From a virus, in the IMG/VR virus record IMGVR_UViG_3300035180_001545, positions 41,495 through 105,494 of that record: a DNA stretch of 64,000 nt; one strand, 5' to 3'. How positions within the stretch are numbered: position 1 is the stretch's first letter; each line of letters starts with the position of its first letter. The position numbers were made by a program, and so were the translations under genes. Positions 42,643 through 51,878 of this stretch are shown one piece after another. A model generated the notes under the pieces. That model was given only the letters and a program-made list of their open reading frames with translations. It made no database searches and was not told the DNA's origin.

Positions 42643-42976
42643 CCCATTCAAGCACCGAGTCCTGCTTGTAGATTGCGGCCAGCCACTGAACATCGCCGTT
42701 ACCTGTGCGAATGCACAGCATTCGATCAGGCTGCGCTGACGGCCAAAGCATAACATAGGCTGAGGAGACGGCTGGCTTGCTAATTGCCAGCACAGCCGCA
42801 TTCGCATCGAAGAACACAGGGTTGATACGATGGCGTGCTGCGTTAAGAGCGCCAGCTTCGATGCTGGAAAGCCTAGTAATTTTTACAGTCACGTCGTCAA
42901 GGCTATCAATGATGTTCTGCTGGAGCGTCAACAGGATGCGGCGCTGCTCGTTCTCAAACAATGCTTGTAGCTTCAT
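42611..42976 (-). CDS. LxLQQ-family paralogue
   Basis: 121 residues. The leader is MKLQALFE-N (LxE at 6-8), then RILLTLQQNIIDSLDDVTVKI, the shared helix and DxVKI strand, a variable middle, and a C-terminal helix LEWVIACMQQRLS. It is immediately downstream of, and overlapping with, a second member. Function unknown. Confidence 0.7.
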   Translation of the reverse strand: MKLQALFENEQRRILLTLQQNIIDSLDDVTVKITRLSSIEAGALNAARHRINPVFFDANAAVLAISKPAVSSAYVMLWPSAQPDRMLCIRTGNGDVQWLAAIYKQDSVLEWVIACMQQRLS

Positions 42977-43326
42977 TACCAGCTCTTAATCGGTGTTGAT
43001 CCGTCGATGAGCCGCGCCAGAGCTTCGTCATAAGAAGCGACCTCCACACGACTGTTTGAGACGCTATACAGCGATTTATCGCGTAAGGGTAAGTAACTTC
43101 TGAGGTGATGCCCAAGTTGAACTTGAACAATCGCGTCAAAGCCAAGCTCCCTTACTCGTCGTTGAGCGTCTTCATCATGGTCTGACCTAGCCCAGTGTTT
43201 GAATGCCTTGTCAACCGGCACGATCTTAACCTTGACGCTGTCAGGCGCGTCATCAATGAACCGCTGTTGAAGCTTTAGCAGCTGTTCTTTAGACGATGAT
43301 TCAAGCAATGACTGTAGTAGCTCCAT
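42976..43326 (-). CDS. LKLQQ-family paralogue
   Basis: 116 residues. The leader is MELLQSLLE-S (LLE at 7-9), then EQLLKLQQRFIDDAPDSVKVKI, and a C-terminal SYDEALARLIDGSTP helix as in other members. TAAATA lies four bases before the ATG. The pair 43326-42611 is a tandem duplication within the family. Confidence 0.7.
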   Translation of the reverse strand: MELLQSLLESSSKEQLLKLQQRFIDDAPDSVKVKIVPVDKAFKHWARSDHDEDAQRRVRELGFDAIVQVQLGHHLRSYLPLRDKSLYSVSNSRVEVASYDEALARLIDGSTPIKSW

Positions 43327-43330
43327 CTCA

Positions 43331-43336
43331 TATTTA
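43331..43336 (-). promoter_or_regulatory. T4-late-type TAAATA motif (minus strand)
   Basis: TGTAAATAT on the minus strand, four bases before the ATG at 43326 of an LKLQQ-family gene. Confidence 0.4.
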
Positions 43337-43376
43337 CAAAATGCCTAAGTAGGCCGCCCAAGAATACAATACTCGG

Positions 43377-44390
43377 ATGGAGTTGGAATCCCTTATCAGG
43401 CAATATGTGCGGCTAGGCAAGCGCTCCCCGAAAGGGTTTGAGCCTTGCATCTGTGCGGCTTGCAATGACTACAAGACTCGCGGCGGCTTCAAGTTCGAGA
43501 GCGGCGTCATCGGGTACCATTGCTTCAACTGTGGGCTCGACACCAAGTTTGACTCGACCGCCTACAGCACTCCGTCTGAGAAGTTCCGCAACCTGCTGCA
43601 GTCCTTCGGCGTCGCCGAGGAGGAGCTCTCCAAAGCTATCGGCAAAGCGTTCATCGAGCGGCAGGGATTCTCACCCGCAGCACTCCAGCAAGCAAAGCCG
43701 ACCTGGTCGCCGCCCAAGACCTTCGAAGCGCCACCCGGAGCGGTACCTGTGATGTCTGATGACTCTCCTTGGTGTGAGATCGCTCGCCTCTACCTGCAGG
43801 AGCGGGCGCTTGACCCAGCGGCCTACGGCTACCTCGTTAGCGATAGCCCAAAGCTTGCAGGGCGAGTCATCATCCCCTATTACCACCGTGACAGGCTCAT
43901 ATATTGGCAAGCGCGAGCGCTTATTGATACAATGGATCCACGGTACTACAACCCGCCGGCCTCCGACAAGGAGAAGCTCATCTTCAACTATGATGAGCTG
44001 CAGACCGGGTCAGGTAACCTGTATGTCACTGAAGGTGCGCTTGATGCGTTAAGCATCGGCTCCGCGGTGGCGCTCTCTGACAGCCACGCAAGCGAGTGGA
44101 AGTTTCAAGAGCTACGGAAGGCGGCCTCCCACGGCCGCAAGATAGTGTTCGTCACCGACAAGAACAAAGTCGGGTATGACCTAGGCGTCGCGGCCCTCAA
44201 AGAAGGCTGGAGCATAGCAGTCATGCCCGACGGGCTCGATGACGCTAACCGGTGCAGAATGCGGTTTGGGCGGCTTTGGCTGCTTAATCACCTCGCCTCC
44301 ACTAACGCCTCGGGCATTGCGGGAGAGGTGCTACTACGCATGAAGTGCGACCGGACAGACCCAAAACGAAAGCAGAAACATGACCGTTGA
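43377..44390 (+). CDS. DNA primase (T4 gp61-like)
   Basis: 337 residues. A four-Cys zinc ribbon lies near the N-terminus (CICAACND at 24-31 and HCFNCG at 48-53). The Toprim domain has LYVTEGALDALSIG (catalytic Glu) and a KIVFVTDKNKVGYD acidic motif. It makes RNA primers and works with the overlapping helicase gene. TACAAT lies about 12 bases before the start. Confidence 0.85.
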   Translation: MELESLIRQYVRLGKRSPKGFEPCICAACNDYKTRGGFKFESGVIGYHCFNCGLDTKFDSTAYSTPSEKFRNLLQSFGVAEEELSKAIGKAFIERQGFSPAALQQAKPTWSPPKTFEAPPGAVPVMSDDSPWCEIARLYLQERALDPAAYGYLVSDSPKLAGRVIIPYYHRDRLIYWQARALIDTMDPRYYNPPASDKEKLIFNYDELQTGSGNLYVTEGALDALSIGSAVALSDSHASEWKFQELRKAASHGRKIVFVTDKNKVGYDLGVAALKEGWSIAVMPDGLDDANRCRMRFGRLWLLNHLASTNASGIAGEVLLRMKCDRTDPKRKQKHDR

Positions 44391-45795
44391 AAAGGAGCGT
44401 TTGCTCCTCAGCTACCTGGTGAACGACTCGACGCTGTTCACCCGCACGAACCACATCATCGACCCGAAGTACTTTGACCCATCGCTGAAGAGCGCGGTCA
44501 CCTTCATCAAGGCCTACTATGAGCAATACAAGGGCCTTCCGTCACAAGCGCAGCTTTATGCTGAGCAAGGCCTCACCCTCCCTGCGGTACAGGGCATTCC
44601 GAGCGAGGCTAAGTACGCAGAGACCGAGCTCGAGACCTTTTGCCGTGACAAGGCGATTGAGCACGCCATCTATGCCAGCGTTGACCTGCTGAAAGACCAG
44701 AAGCTGGCTGAGATCGAGCGCCTCATTCGAGACGCCATCACCATCAGCCTGCAGCGTAACCTAGGCACCGACTACTTCGCTGACCCAGAGGCTCGTCTCA
44801 ACCTGCTGCAGACTCAAAGCAAGCCGGTACCTACGCTGTACCGTAGGCTCGACGAAGCGCTTGGCGGCGGCCTGCCTCGGAAGGGCATGATCATCTTTGC
44901 GGCGCCGTCAGGTGTGGGCAAGTCGTTGACCATGTCCAACGTCGCCCGCAACCTAATGATGCAGGGGATGCACGGCATCTACTTCTCGCTCGAGCTGTCC
45001 GAGGAGATGGTGTCGAAGCGTTTCGACTCGATGTTCACTGGCATCAGCCAAGGCGCGATCCTCACCGACATCACGAAGACCAGCATCCAGGTGCGGAAGG
45101 CCCAAGAGCGGGCCCAAGGCACGCTAATGATCAAGCGCCTGCCTGAGTCAGCTACCAACGCTAACCACCTCAAGGCTTACCTCAAGGAGTACGAGCTCAT
45201 TCACAAGCGAATCCCCGACTTCGTGGTCGTCGACTACCTTGACCTGATGGCCTCCAACGAGAAGGTATCGGTTGAGAACCAGTTCATCAAGGACAAGTAC
45301 GTAGCTGAAGAGCTGCGCGCCATCGCCGATGAGAACAACCTCATGATGATCACGGCTTCGCAGCTGAACCGTGGCGCGCAACAGATCGAATCGCTCGATG
45401 AGTTGAATCAAGCTCACATCGCAGGCGGCATCTCGAAGATCAACACCACCGACAACCTGGTTGCAATCATCCAGACCCCCCAGATGAAGGCGCGCAACGA
45501 GATGGTCTTCAAGATGCTGAAGACACGGTCATCAGCAGGCGTGGGTAGTTACTTCATCATGAAGTTTGACCCGGTCTCCCTACGGCTGTCTAACCTCGAG
45601 GAGGACGAGCCGCCTGTCACGCTCGCTGACTCGCTCAGCAAGTTCAGGAAGCCTGGCGGGGCCGCTCCTTCACCTGCTAGCGAACCGCCGCCCTGGGAGG
45701 ACGCCGGCTCATCAGGGCTGGGAAGCCTTCCACGGCCCACTCCTAAGCACGGCTTAGGCCTGCCTAGCAACCTCGATGACATCTTCAAAGTATGA
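44380..45795 (+). CDS. Replicative DNA helicase (T4 gp41/DnaB-like)
   Basis: 471 residues. An N-terminal DnaB-N-like helical domain is followed by a RecA-type motor: Walker A APSGVGKS (175-182), FSLELSEEMVSKRFDSM, Walker B FVVVDYLDLM, and ITASQLNRGAQQ (sensor Gln). The C-terminal tail is Pro-rich and disordered, ending LPSNLDDIFKV. It is a hexameric 5'-3' helicase of the replisome, overlapping the primase gene by 11 bases. Confidence 0.92.
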   Translation: MTVEKERLLLSYLVNDSTLFTRTNHIIDPKYFDPSLKSAVTFIKAYYEQYKGLPSQAQLYAEQGLTLPAVQGIPSEAKYAETELETFCRDKAIEHAIYASVDLLKDQKLAEIERLIRDAITISLQRNLGTDYFADPEARLNLLQTQSKPVPTLYRRLDEALGGGLPRKGMIIFAAPSGVGKSLTMSNVARNLMMQGMHGIYFSLELSEEMVSKRFDSMFTGISQGAILTDITKTSIQVRKAQERAQGTLMIKRLPESATNANHLKAYLKEYELIHKRIPDFVVVDYLDLMASNEKVSVENQFIKDKYVAEELRAIADENNLMMITASQLNRGAQQIESLDELNQAHIAGGISKINTTDNLVAIIQTPQMKARNEMVFKMLKTRSSAGVGSYFIMKFDPVSLRLSNLEEDEPPVTLADSLSKFRKPGGAAPSPASEPPPWEDAGSSGLGSLPRPTPKHGLGLPSNLDDIFKV

Positions 45796-45947
45796 ACGTC
45801 GCTAACTTCATGTTTGCCCTCATCTGTCTCAGTTCAGGGTTGTCCCTGCTGTCGTCAGCGCTAACTAATCAAACACGCAAGGAGCGAGTATTCATGGGCT
45901 ACTTTGCCCTGTTTACTTGCTCCATGTTGCTGATTTTCGGCACCTAA
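45792..45947 (+). CDS. Small two-helix membrane protein
   Basis: 51 residues starting in an ATGA overlap with the helicase stop. Two hydrophobic helices (FMFALICLSSGLSLLSSA and MGYFALFTCSMLLIF) flank a basic loop NQTRKERV. The function is unknown; the coupling to the helicase gene suggests real translation. Confidence 0.55.
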   Translation: MNVANFMFALICLSSGLSLLSSALTNQTRKERVFMGYFALFTCSMLLIFGT

Positions 45948-45950
45948 ATA
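45945..45950 (+). promoter_or_regulatory. T4-late-type TAAATA motif
   Basis: CCTAAATAC overlaps the previous stop, 27 bases before the ATG at 45978, which has its own AGGAGAG. Confidence 0.45.
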
Positions 45951-45977
45951 CTACCTCATACCCCATAGGAGAGCCAC

Positions 45978-46334
45978 ATGGCCAAGCTTGACGAGATCAC
46001 CACTTTCAACCTCGACGGCAACACATACGCCGTTTCAACCCTCAACCAGGACATGCGCGAGCTCCTGACGGTCTATCTTGAGACCGAGGACACTATCCGC
46101 GGCCACAAAAAGGCGCTACTCGTGTCACAGCATGCTCTCGCTAGTATGGGCAACATGTTCCGCGACCTAATCAAGGACCTGCCGGCTCTGAGCCCTGAGG
46201 AGGTCGACCGGTTGGCCGCAGCCGCAGCCGTGGCCTCGGGCACGGTCCCGCAGCCACCCCAGCCGGCCAATGACCCGGCCATTCCTGGCCCCGCCGTAAA
46301 GCGCCCGAGCATCAACCGGAAGCGCGGGACCTGA
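45978..46334 (+). CDS. Small DUF6447-like protein
   Basis: 118 residues, good Shine-Dalgarno (AGGAGAG). The N-terminal strand pair ITTFNLDGNTYAVSTL and helix DMRELLTVYLETEDTI resemble small phage proteins of the DUF6447 type (residues bound unknown). The C-terminal 40 residues are Pro/Ala-rich and end in a basic NRKRGT. Confidence 0.5.
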   Translation: MAKLDEITTFNLDGNTYAVSTLNQDMRELLTVYLETEDTIRGHKKALLVSQHALASMGNMFRDLIKDLPALSPEEVDRLAAAAAVASGTVPQPPQPANDPAIPGPAVKRPSINRKRGT

Positions 46335-46363
46335 ACGTTGCAGCATGGCAAGCTTTCGGCCAA

Positions 46364-46369
46364 TAAATA
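46364..46369 (+). promoter_or_regulatory. T4-late-type TAAATA motif
   Basis: AATAAATAG, 13 bases before the ATG at 46383. Confidence 0.45.
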
Positions 46370-46382
46370 GCCGCTAGCCGCC

Positions 46383-48038
46383 ATGAAACATACATTCAAG
46401 ACCCTCGTAACTCGCGCTAAGGTCCTCCTCAAGGAGGACGCTTACGGCATCACTCACCTCGAGGACCTGCCGATCGAGACGTTCCTTCGGATGCTTAAAG
46501 AGCTTCCGAAGCTTCGCTGTGTCCAAAAGCTAGACGGCGCCAACCTAGTCTTAGGTGTTGATGTGCAAGGTCGGTTCTATACCTCGCGCGAGCAGAAGGG
46601 CGGCGACCGGTTCTACAAGGTCGCTGACTTCCCGAAGCGCCCGGCATATGACGGCTTCAAGACGGCGCATGCGGCGCTCGAAGAAGCCAAAGACACCATC
46701 ATGAAGGTGCTCAAGCCTGGTATGGCTATCAGCTGCGAGGTCATCTACGGCGATCAGCCTAACACGGTCATCTACGGCCGTGGCGGCATGTCCTATGTCG
46801 CCTTCCTCGAGCCTGTGCCAGGCGATGACCCAACGCACAAGCTTGACTATACGCTGGCGAAGCGCTTGACCGAAGCGCTTGACGGCCAAGTTGTCAACAC
46901 GAATATCGATGCAGCGGACACCACCGACGGTATCAACTTTGTCAAGATTCCTCGCCCGATGAAGTGGTCGTTCTCTCGCTCGGACGTTGTGCCGCCTGAA
47001 GAGATCGCCAAGGTTCGCTACAAGGACATGCTCGACTCGCTTGAGAAGTTCCTCGAGCAGCCCTGCGGCGGCGCCGAAGACATCGGCATCGACATGACCA
47101 ACTATGAGGTGACCAAGGACAAGGGACAGAAGCTCGGCGAGGTGCGCAAGGCTCTCAATGAGAAGATTCGCACCGACTACATGATCCCGATCAAGAACGA
47201 GTTTCTTGAGAACTTGGTACGAAAGCAGAAGCCTAGCCTGCGCAGCGGCAAGTCCGATGACGCAGGCTTCATGAGTATCGAAGGCTTGATCTTCACCGAC
47301 AAAGAGACCAGCGAACGCTTCAAGATCGTAGACCGTGACGACTTCACAGCCGTCAACAAGTTCTTCTATCAAGTGCGCAACCGGATCGTCGGCCGAATCA
47401 CGACCTCAAACGAGGACCTCTCCCTCGAGTCGCGCGGCGGCATCATCGGCGATGCCAAGGTTCGGTGCATGCGCCTCTTCAGCATCCCTGACCTCGAGAT
47501 GCCTGGCCAGGCTAAGCGAGCCCTCGAGCCCTTCAAGGCTGACACCCGCCAAGAGACCCTGAAGAAGCTGCAAGAGACCGTTAAGTCGCTCAACTTCATG
47601 GCGATCAAGCGCAAGATGGCCGCAGTCATGACTCATTGCATGTCAGAGCTCGAAGACGAGTTGGACGAGTTCAAGAGCACGGTTGACGAGCTCGAGCTTC
47701 AGTTGCCGACCGGCAAGACAGTCAAGTACACCCCGGAGATTCGGCGCCGGACGCTCATGACCTTCGCTGAAGGCTTCATGACCGTCAACCAAAGCCTGCG
47801 GGCCATCAGGTCAGCAAACGGCTTTACGGACCTCTTCGAGTTCTACCTCAAGGACGCCCTTGACGTGATGTATCCGAAGAACCCGCAAAAGGTCGCCGTG
47901 CCTCCGCCGCCTGATGACGAGCAGGACGAGCTCAAGGACGAGCCTACTGACGAAGACCTGCCTCCTGAAGAGGAGCAAGCTGAAGCGCCTGAGGAAGAAG
48001 GCGCTGAAGGCGAGCAGAAGCCAGGGGAGGAAGAGTGA
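46383..48038 (+). CDS. ATP-dependent RNA/DNA ligase-like nucleotidyltransferase
   Basis: 551 residues. The ligase adenylation motifs are visible: motif I KLDGAN with Lys49, a RFYTSREQKGGDRFY segment, motif III AISCEVIYG with Glu119, and motif IV/V IEGLIFTDKETSERFKIVDR. The C-terminal half is helical, and the last 70 residues are very acidic (DEQDELKDE, PPEEEQAEAPEEEGAEGE). It is probably a nucleic-acid ligase, or a related ATP-grafting enzyme with an interaction tail. It is followed by two uncharacterised genes in overlap. Confidence 0.7.
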   Translation: MKHTFKTLVTRAKVLLKEDAYGITHLEDLPIETFLRMLKELPKLRCVQKLDGANLVLGVDVQGRFYTSREQKGGDRFYKVADFPKRPAYDGFKTAHAALEEAKDTIMKVLKPGMAISCEVIYGDQPNTVIYGRGGMSYVAFLEPVPGDDPTHKLDYTLAKRLTEALDGQVVNTNIDAADTTDGINFVKIPRPMKWSFSRSDVVPPEEIAKVRYKDMLDSLEKFLEQPCGGAEDIGIDMTNYEVTKDKGQKLGEVRKALNEKIRTDYMIPIKNEFLENLVRKQKPSLRSGKSDDAGFMSIEGLIFTDKETSERFKIVDRDDFTAVNKFFYQVRNRIVGRITTSNEDLSLESRGGIIGDAKVRCMRLFSIPDLEMPGQAKRALEPFKADTRQETLKKLQETVKSLNFMAIKRKMAAVMTHCMSELEDELDEFKSTVDELELQLPTGKTVKYTPEIRRRTLMTFAEGFMTVNQSLRAIRSANGFTDLFEFYLKDALDVMYPKNPQKVAVPPPPDDEQDELKDEPTDEDLPPEEEQAEAPEEEGAEGEQKPGEEE

Positions 48039-48931
48039 CAGCTCAGATGCAACGCTTGCGCGGCGCTGACTCGGACACGGTCAAGAATGCGTTCTTCGCT
48101 AACTACCTTGCTGCCTTGCTCATGGCACGCTTGCATGACTTGAAGGGGATGCAGCTTGTGCGAGACCCAGGTCACAGCAAGCTAACCAAGTTTGAGACAG
48201 GCATGAGCGACCTCAACTTTTGGGGGCGAGTGCTGTTCTACCCAACAGACCCGCAGGTGCAAAAGCTGATGGCGTTCGGCCACGCCGACCTCCTCGCCAA
48301 GGAGTCAGGCCGTATCCTGCACTCGCGCATCCAGAAGGTGATGCATGTACCGCTAACCGACCCGAAGAGCATCGATTGGGCCGAAACTACAGCCTCCCTA
48401 GTCGTGATGGCCCACCGTTTCGAGCTTAAGAGCTCCTACTACGGCCACGTTGTGCGCGCCATGCAAAAGTGGGATTCGCTGAGCGAAGCAGGCAAGCGCA
48501 AAGCCGTCGGCGACTCATTCCTCTACCTGATGCAGGCTGACCCAAAGTCAAACCTGCTAGCACGCATGCGGGAGCTGGCAGGCTCTACGATGCTCAATGA
48601 CCTGAAAGCCCTCGCGATGAAAGTTGTCTCCTTCCGTAGGCTCGGCGAATGCCGCCTCACTCTCAACGAGGATGGCGAGGTTGTGAGCGTTTCAGGCTTT
48701 GGCAACGCTAGCATGCCGATCTTCGGCAACACGAACAACATCATCAAGCCCGCGGGTGTTGATGCAGGTAGCCAGTACGGCTACCAAAACAAGTCCAGTA
48801 CCCAAGTAAAGGGCACCAAGGGCGCCGACGCTACCGACAAGCTGATCAAGAAGCGCAAGCGGAAGTTCAAAGCCATCAGGTTCAAGGCGCCTGCTGGCTT
48901 CAAGGTTAAGAAGAGGACAGACAATGACTGA
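48035..48931 (+). CDS. Unknown protein, ligase operon
   Basis: 298 residues, start overlapping the ligase stop (GTGA). It is alpha-helical (AFFANYLAALLMARLHDLKG, FGHADLLAKESGRILHSRIQ), with a Lys/Arg-rich C-terminus (KLIKKRKRKFKAIRFKAPAGFKVKKR split over two basic clusters), suggesting nucleic acid or phosphate-rich surfaces. No family is recognised. Confidence 0.6.
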   Translation: MTAQMQRLRGADSDTVKNAFFANYLAALLMARLHDLKGMQLVRDPGHSKLTKFETGMSDLNFWGRVLFYPTDPQVQKLMAFGHADLLAKESGRILHSRIQKVMHVPLTDPKSIDWAETTASLVVMAHRFELKSSYYGHVVRAMQKWDSLSEAGKRKAVGDSFLYLMQADPKSNLLARMRELAGSTMLNDLKALAMKVVSFRRLGECRLTLNEDGEVVSVSGFGNASMPIFGNTNNIIKPAGVDAGSQYGYQNKSSTQVKGTKGADATDKLIKKRKRKFKAIRFKAPAGFKVKKRTDND

Positions 48932-50735
48932 CATGATCAAGCAACTGATGGGCGAGTTTGGCTTCCTCAATGAGGACGCTGACATTGAACGCAATGTCAA
49001 AAACCAGATCACGCATGCGGCGACCAAAGATGAGGTCGACACAGTGGCTTTTGGCCTCGAAACCGATGACGGTCAGATTGTCAAAGTCTACGTCAAGGTT
49101 GAGGACGCTGACAAGTTTCAGCAAGAGATGGCCGCTATGCTCGGCGAGATCGATGACATCGAGGAGGCCTTGAACGAGATCTCCAAGGACATCGAGATCA
49201 TCGACGTGGAGTGGCCTGAAGACTCAGAGGACACCGAAGGCGATGACGCTGAGGACGCTGACCCTGAAGCAACTGATGAGACTGATGGCTCTGAAGTCAT
49301 GAATTCGAAAGTCTACTCGAAGGACAACAAGGCTAAAGAGAAGCAAGCCAACGAGGAGCTCTCCTACGGCGAGGAGCTGACGGCAGACCTGCTGGCCGAA
49401 GCGAACCACCACAGCATCGCCAACCAGCTGTCCACGGTCAACCAGCACCTGATCTATCAGGCGATCCTGCACCTGGGCGTTCCTGAGCTGGCGCTCGACA
49501 AGAGCCCATACCGTAGCGCGATCCTCCGCGGCATCAAGGACACGGCCCTCGAGCTAGCCCACACGCCGACCATGCGCAGCACGCTGAAGACCTTCATCAA
49601 GCAGCAAGCGCTCGATGACCGCAGCAATAAGCATGACAAGGACCTCGAAGACGCGCCTGCTGAGAATGTAGAGCCGAAGGTGCACGACAAGGCGCCGAAG
49701 CAGATGGCCAAGCACATGCCGAAGGACGAGCCGGTAGAACCGTCGTCTAAGAAGCCTGTCTTCAAGGAGCCTGTCAAGTCCTCCAAGCCTGCGCCGAAGC
49801 CAGTCAAAGAAGAGCTGAACCCTGACACGACGGCTGGTATGTACTGGGAAGCGGTCAGCGGCATCTTCAAGCTTGCCGACGGCACCAATGACAAGAGCTA
49901 CGCCGAACGGGTCATGACCAACCAACAGTTCAAGTCGTTGGTGGCCCGTTCGAGCTCACGCATTGTGGGCCGCATGACTAACGGCTTGCGCACCAAGCTC
50001 AACCTGCTTGAAAAGGCGATCCTCGTCGCAAACAGCGTTGACGCTGCCGGCGCACAGCTTGTGACAGAAGCGTTCACCTACGTTGAGATGGGCGAGCTGC
50101 TGGCTACGCTGTTACGAGTCGCCGATGACCCGAAGGCTGCCATGGCTGACCGCATCATCATGTCGCAAGCCTTCAAGCGCCTGATGCTAGAAGCACGGAG
50201 CTCGTTCGGCTCGCTGAGCAGCAATGTTAAACGCCTGCTGCAAGCCGTCAAGCTCGAGCTTGATAAGCTTGACCTGTCTGAGGCTGACATGAGCTTCGAC
50301 GAGCCGAAGAAGGATGAGGAGCCGGCTGAAGAGCCTGCCGAGGAGACCAGCGAAGAGGAGGAGCAGGCGACCGCAGCTCCCGAGCCTGCTAAGCCACCCG
50401 TCAACCTCGACGCAACGGACTCAGGCATCGCCTTTAAGTCAGAAGGTGACGCGCTGCATATGAGCTTCCCAGGCGGCACGTTGGAGCTGGCGGGCGAGAG
50501 CCTCGAACGCGCTATGAAGGCCCTCAACAACAAGCAGACCATGTCGGTGCAGCTGGGTTCAGGCAAGTTTGCCACCTTCTCGCCGCGCGGCAGCTCAGCT
50601 GTAGTCAAGCTGATGGGCACCGACACCAAGATCCAGCTGGCTCCGCCGGACATCTCCGCCTTCCTCGATGCAGGCGGTCAGGTGCTGCAGGGTGACGCTG
50701 ACAACGCCAAGAGCGACAAGCCGGACCAAGAATGA
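48924..50735 (+). CDS. Unknown large acidic multidomain protein
   Basis: 603 residues. An N-terminal alpha/beta domain (1-90) is followed by an acidic linker (EDSEDTEGDDAEDADPEA), a helical domain, a Lys/Pro linker (about 240-300), a second helical domain, a second Glu-rich linker and a C-terminal beta domain (GDALHMSFPGGTLELAGE). It resembles a scaffold or assembly-core protein in composition, but no family is recognised. Overlaps on both sides tie it to the ligase and exonuclease genes. Confidence 0.6.
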   Translation: MTDMIKQLMGEFGFLNEDADIERNVKNQITHAATKDEVDTVAFGLETDDGQIVKVYVKVEDADKFQQEMAAMLGEIDDIEEALNEISKDIEIIDVEWPEDSEDTEGDDAEDADPEATDETDGSEVMNSKVYSKDNKAKEKQANEELSYGEELTADLLAEANHHSIANQLSTVNQHLIYQAILHLGVPELALDKSPYRSAILRGIKDTALELAHTPTMRSTLKTFIKQQALDDRSNKHDKDLEDAPAENVEPKVHDKAPKQMAKHMPKDEPVEPSSKKPVFKEPVKSSKPAPKPVKEELNPDTTAGMYWEAVSGIFKLADGTNDKSYAERVMTNQQFKSLVARSSSRIVGRMTNGLRTKLNLLEKAILVANSVDAAGAQLVTEAFTYVEMGELLATLLRVADDPKAAMADRIIMSQAFKRLMLEARSSFGSLSSNVKRLLQAVKLELDKLDLSEADMSFDEPKKDEEPAEEPAEETSEEEEQATAAPEPAKPPVNLDATDSGIAFKSEGDALHMSFPGGTLELAGESLERAMKALNNKQTMSVQLGSGKFATFSPRGSSAVVKLMGTDTKIQLAPPDISAFLDAGGQVLQGDADNAKSDKPDQE

Positions 50736-51409
50736 TCCTCGACCTGAACCGCTACAACTACGTGGACTACAAGACCGAGCAAGTCTTAGGTCGGCGGTTC
50801 TACGACCTAGGCGAGATCGGGCTCTACCCTAGCATTACTACGGTGCTAGGTCACACGCCGACTGAAGAGACCAAGGCTTGGCTTGGCACTTGGAAGGCAC
50901 GTGTGGGCGAATCAGAGGCCGCTAGGAAGTCAAAGCTGGCTACGGACAGGGGTACAAACGTCCACACCATGTTGGAGCGTCACGTACGAGGCGAGGACAT
51001 CCGCAAGGCTGAGTTCCCCGATGATCATGTCCGTGTCTTCAACAGCATGAAGCTCGAGCTGACCAAAGTGGGCGCTGTGGTAGGTCAAGAGATGGTCCTC
51101 TACTCGAACACCTTCAAGGTAGCGGGACGCTGTGACATGGTCGCTGAGCACCAAGGCGAGCTCAGCATCGTCGACTACAAGACCTCGACTCGAATCAAGG
51201 ACGCCTCTGACATCGGTGACTACTGGATCCAGACAGCGTTCTACGCCTTGGCTCACAATGAAATGTACGGCACCAATATCGAGAAGCTCGTCATCATGAT
51301 GGGCGTCGAGAACAAGCTTCCGCTCGTCTTCAAGAAGCGGCTTGACGAGCAGATGATTCTCGACCTGCTCGCTCGTACTGACAAGTTCTACGCTGAGCTG
51401 CCCATCTAA
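50732..51409 (+). CDS. PD-(D/E)XK exonuclease (MGME1/Cas4-like)
   Basis: 225 residues. The nuclease motifs are DRGTNVHTMLE (helix with conserved His), VAGRCDMVAEH (Asp), SIVDYKTS (DxK) and WIQTAFYALAHNEMYG (QxxxY), in the order of RecB/Cas4/MGME1 nucleases found in T4-like phages. It acts on single-stranded DNA ends in replication or recombination. It overlaps the upstream gene (ATGA). Confidence 0.85.
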   Translation: MILDLNRYNYVDYKTEQVLGRRFYDLGEIGLYPSITTVLGHTPTEETKAWLGTWKARVGESEAARKSKLATDRGTNVHTMLERHVRGEDIRKAEFPDDHVRVFNSMKLELTKVGAVVGQEMVLYSNTFKVAGRCDMVAEHQGELSIVDYKTSTRIKDASDIGDYWIQTAFYALAHNEMYGTNIEKLVIMMGVENKLPLVFKKRLDEQMILDLLARTDKFYAELPI

Positions 51410-51410
51410 C

Positions 51411-51416
51411 TAAATA
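51411..51416 (+). promoter_or_regulatory. T4-late-type TAAATA motif
   Basis: ACTAAATAG, 18 bases before the ATG at 51435, with TGGAG between. Confidence 0.45.
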
Positions 51417-51434
51417 GCCCATCTGGAGCTGCAC

Positions 51435-51878
51435 ATGACCACTGACATTGATAAGCTAAAAGAGAGCATGCATGCTCTCGTGACACCGCCGTTTACCGGC
51501 ACTCACGAAGAGATGATCGGAGCCGTGGGCTACTGGGTGACGATGATCTCGCACCTGCGCTCGCTGTTCAACATCGTTAGCAGCCATGAGAACCGCTCGG
51601 CAATCGTTGATCAGCTTGAGAAGGAGGTCGGCATCATGAAAGCTGAGCTTGACAACCTCTCGGCTGAGCTTGTCACTGACAAGGCTACTGGCCAGACTTC
51701 GATGGTACAGCCTGTAGCATCGTTAGCTCCTGAACCTGCTTCGCAAACGGTGCCTGCAATGGTCGAGCCCACGGTTGACCTTAGCGTGCGTGAAAGCATG
51801 CTAGACCGGATCAAGGCTAACGCTGGAGTGCCGCAGAACAGCATCAAGGTCCACCCACTGTCTAAGCTGAGCAAGTAA
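51435..51878 (+). CDS. Unknown helical protein
   Basis: 147 residues. A central coiled-coil-like helix (ENRSAIVDQLEKEVGIMKAE) follows a YWVTMISHLRSLFNIV segment; the C-terminus is flexible. No family is recognised. Its stop overlaps the next start (TAATG). Confidence 0.6.
   Translation: MTTDIDKLKESMHALVTPPFTGTHEEMIGAVGYWVTMISHLRSLFNIVSSHENRSAIVDQLEKEVGIMKAELDNLSAELVTDKATGQTSMVQPVASLAPEPASQTVPAMVEPTVDLSVRESMLDRIKANAGVPQNSIKVHPLSKLSK

Noticed and set aside
43333-43370. TTTACA...TACAAT promoter before the primase
   Set aside because: The spacing is 26 bp, too long for sigma70; only the TACAAT is in a plausible place.
46551-47372. 273-residue minus-strand ORF
   Set aside because: Lies wholly inside the ligase-like gene whose motifs are clear; no coupling or start signal.
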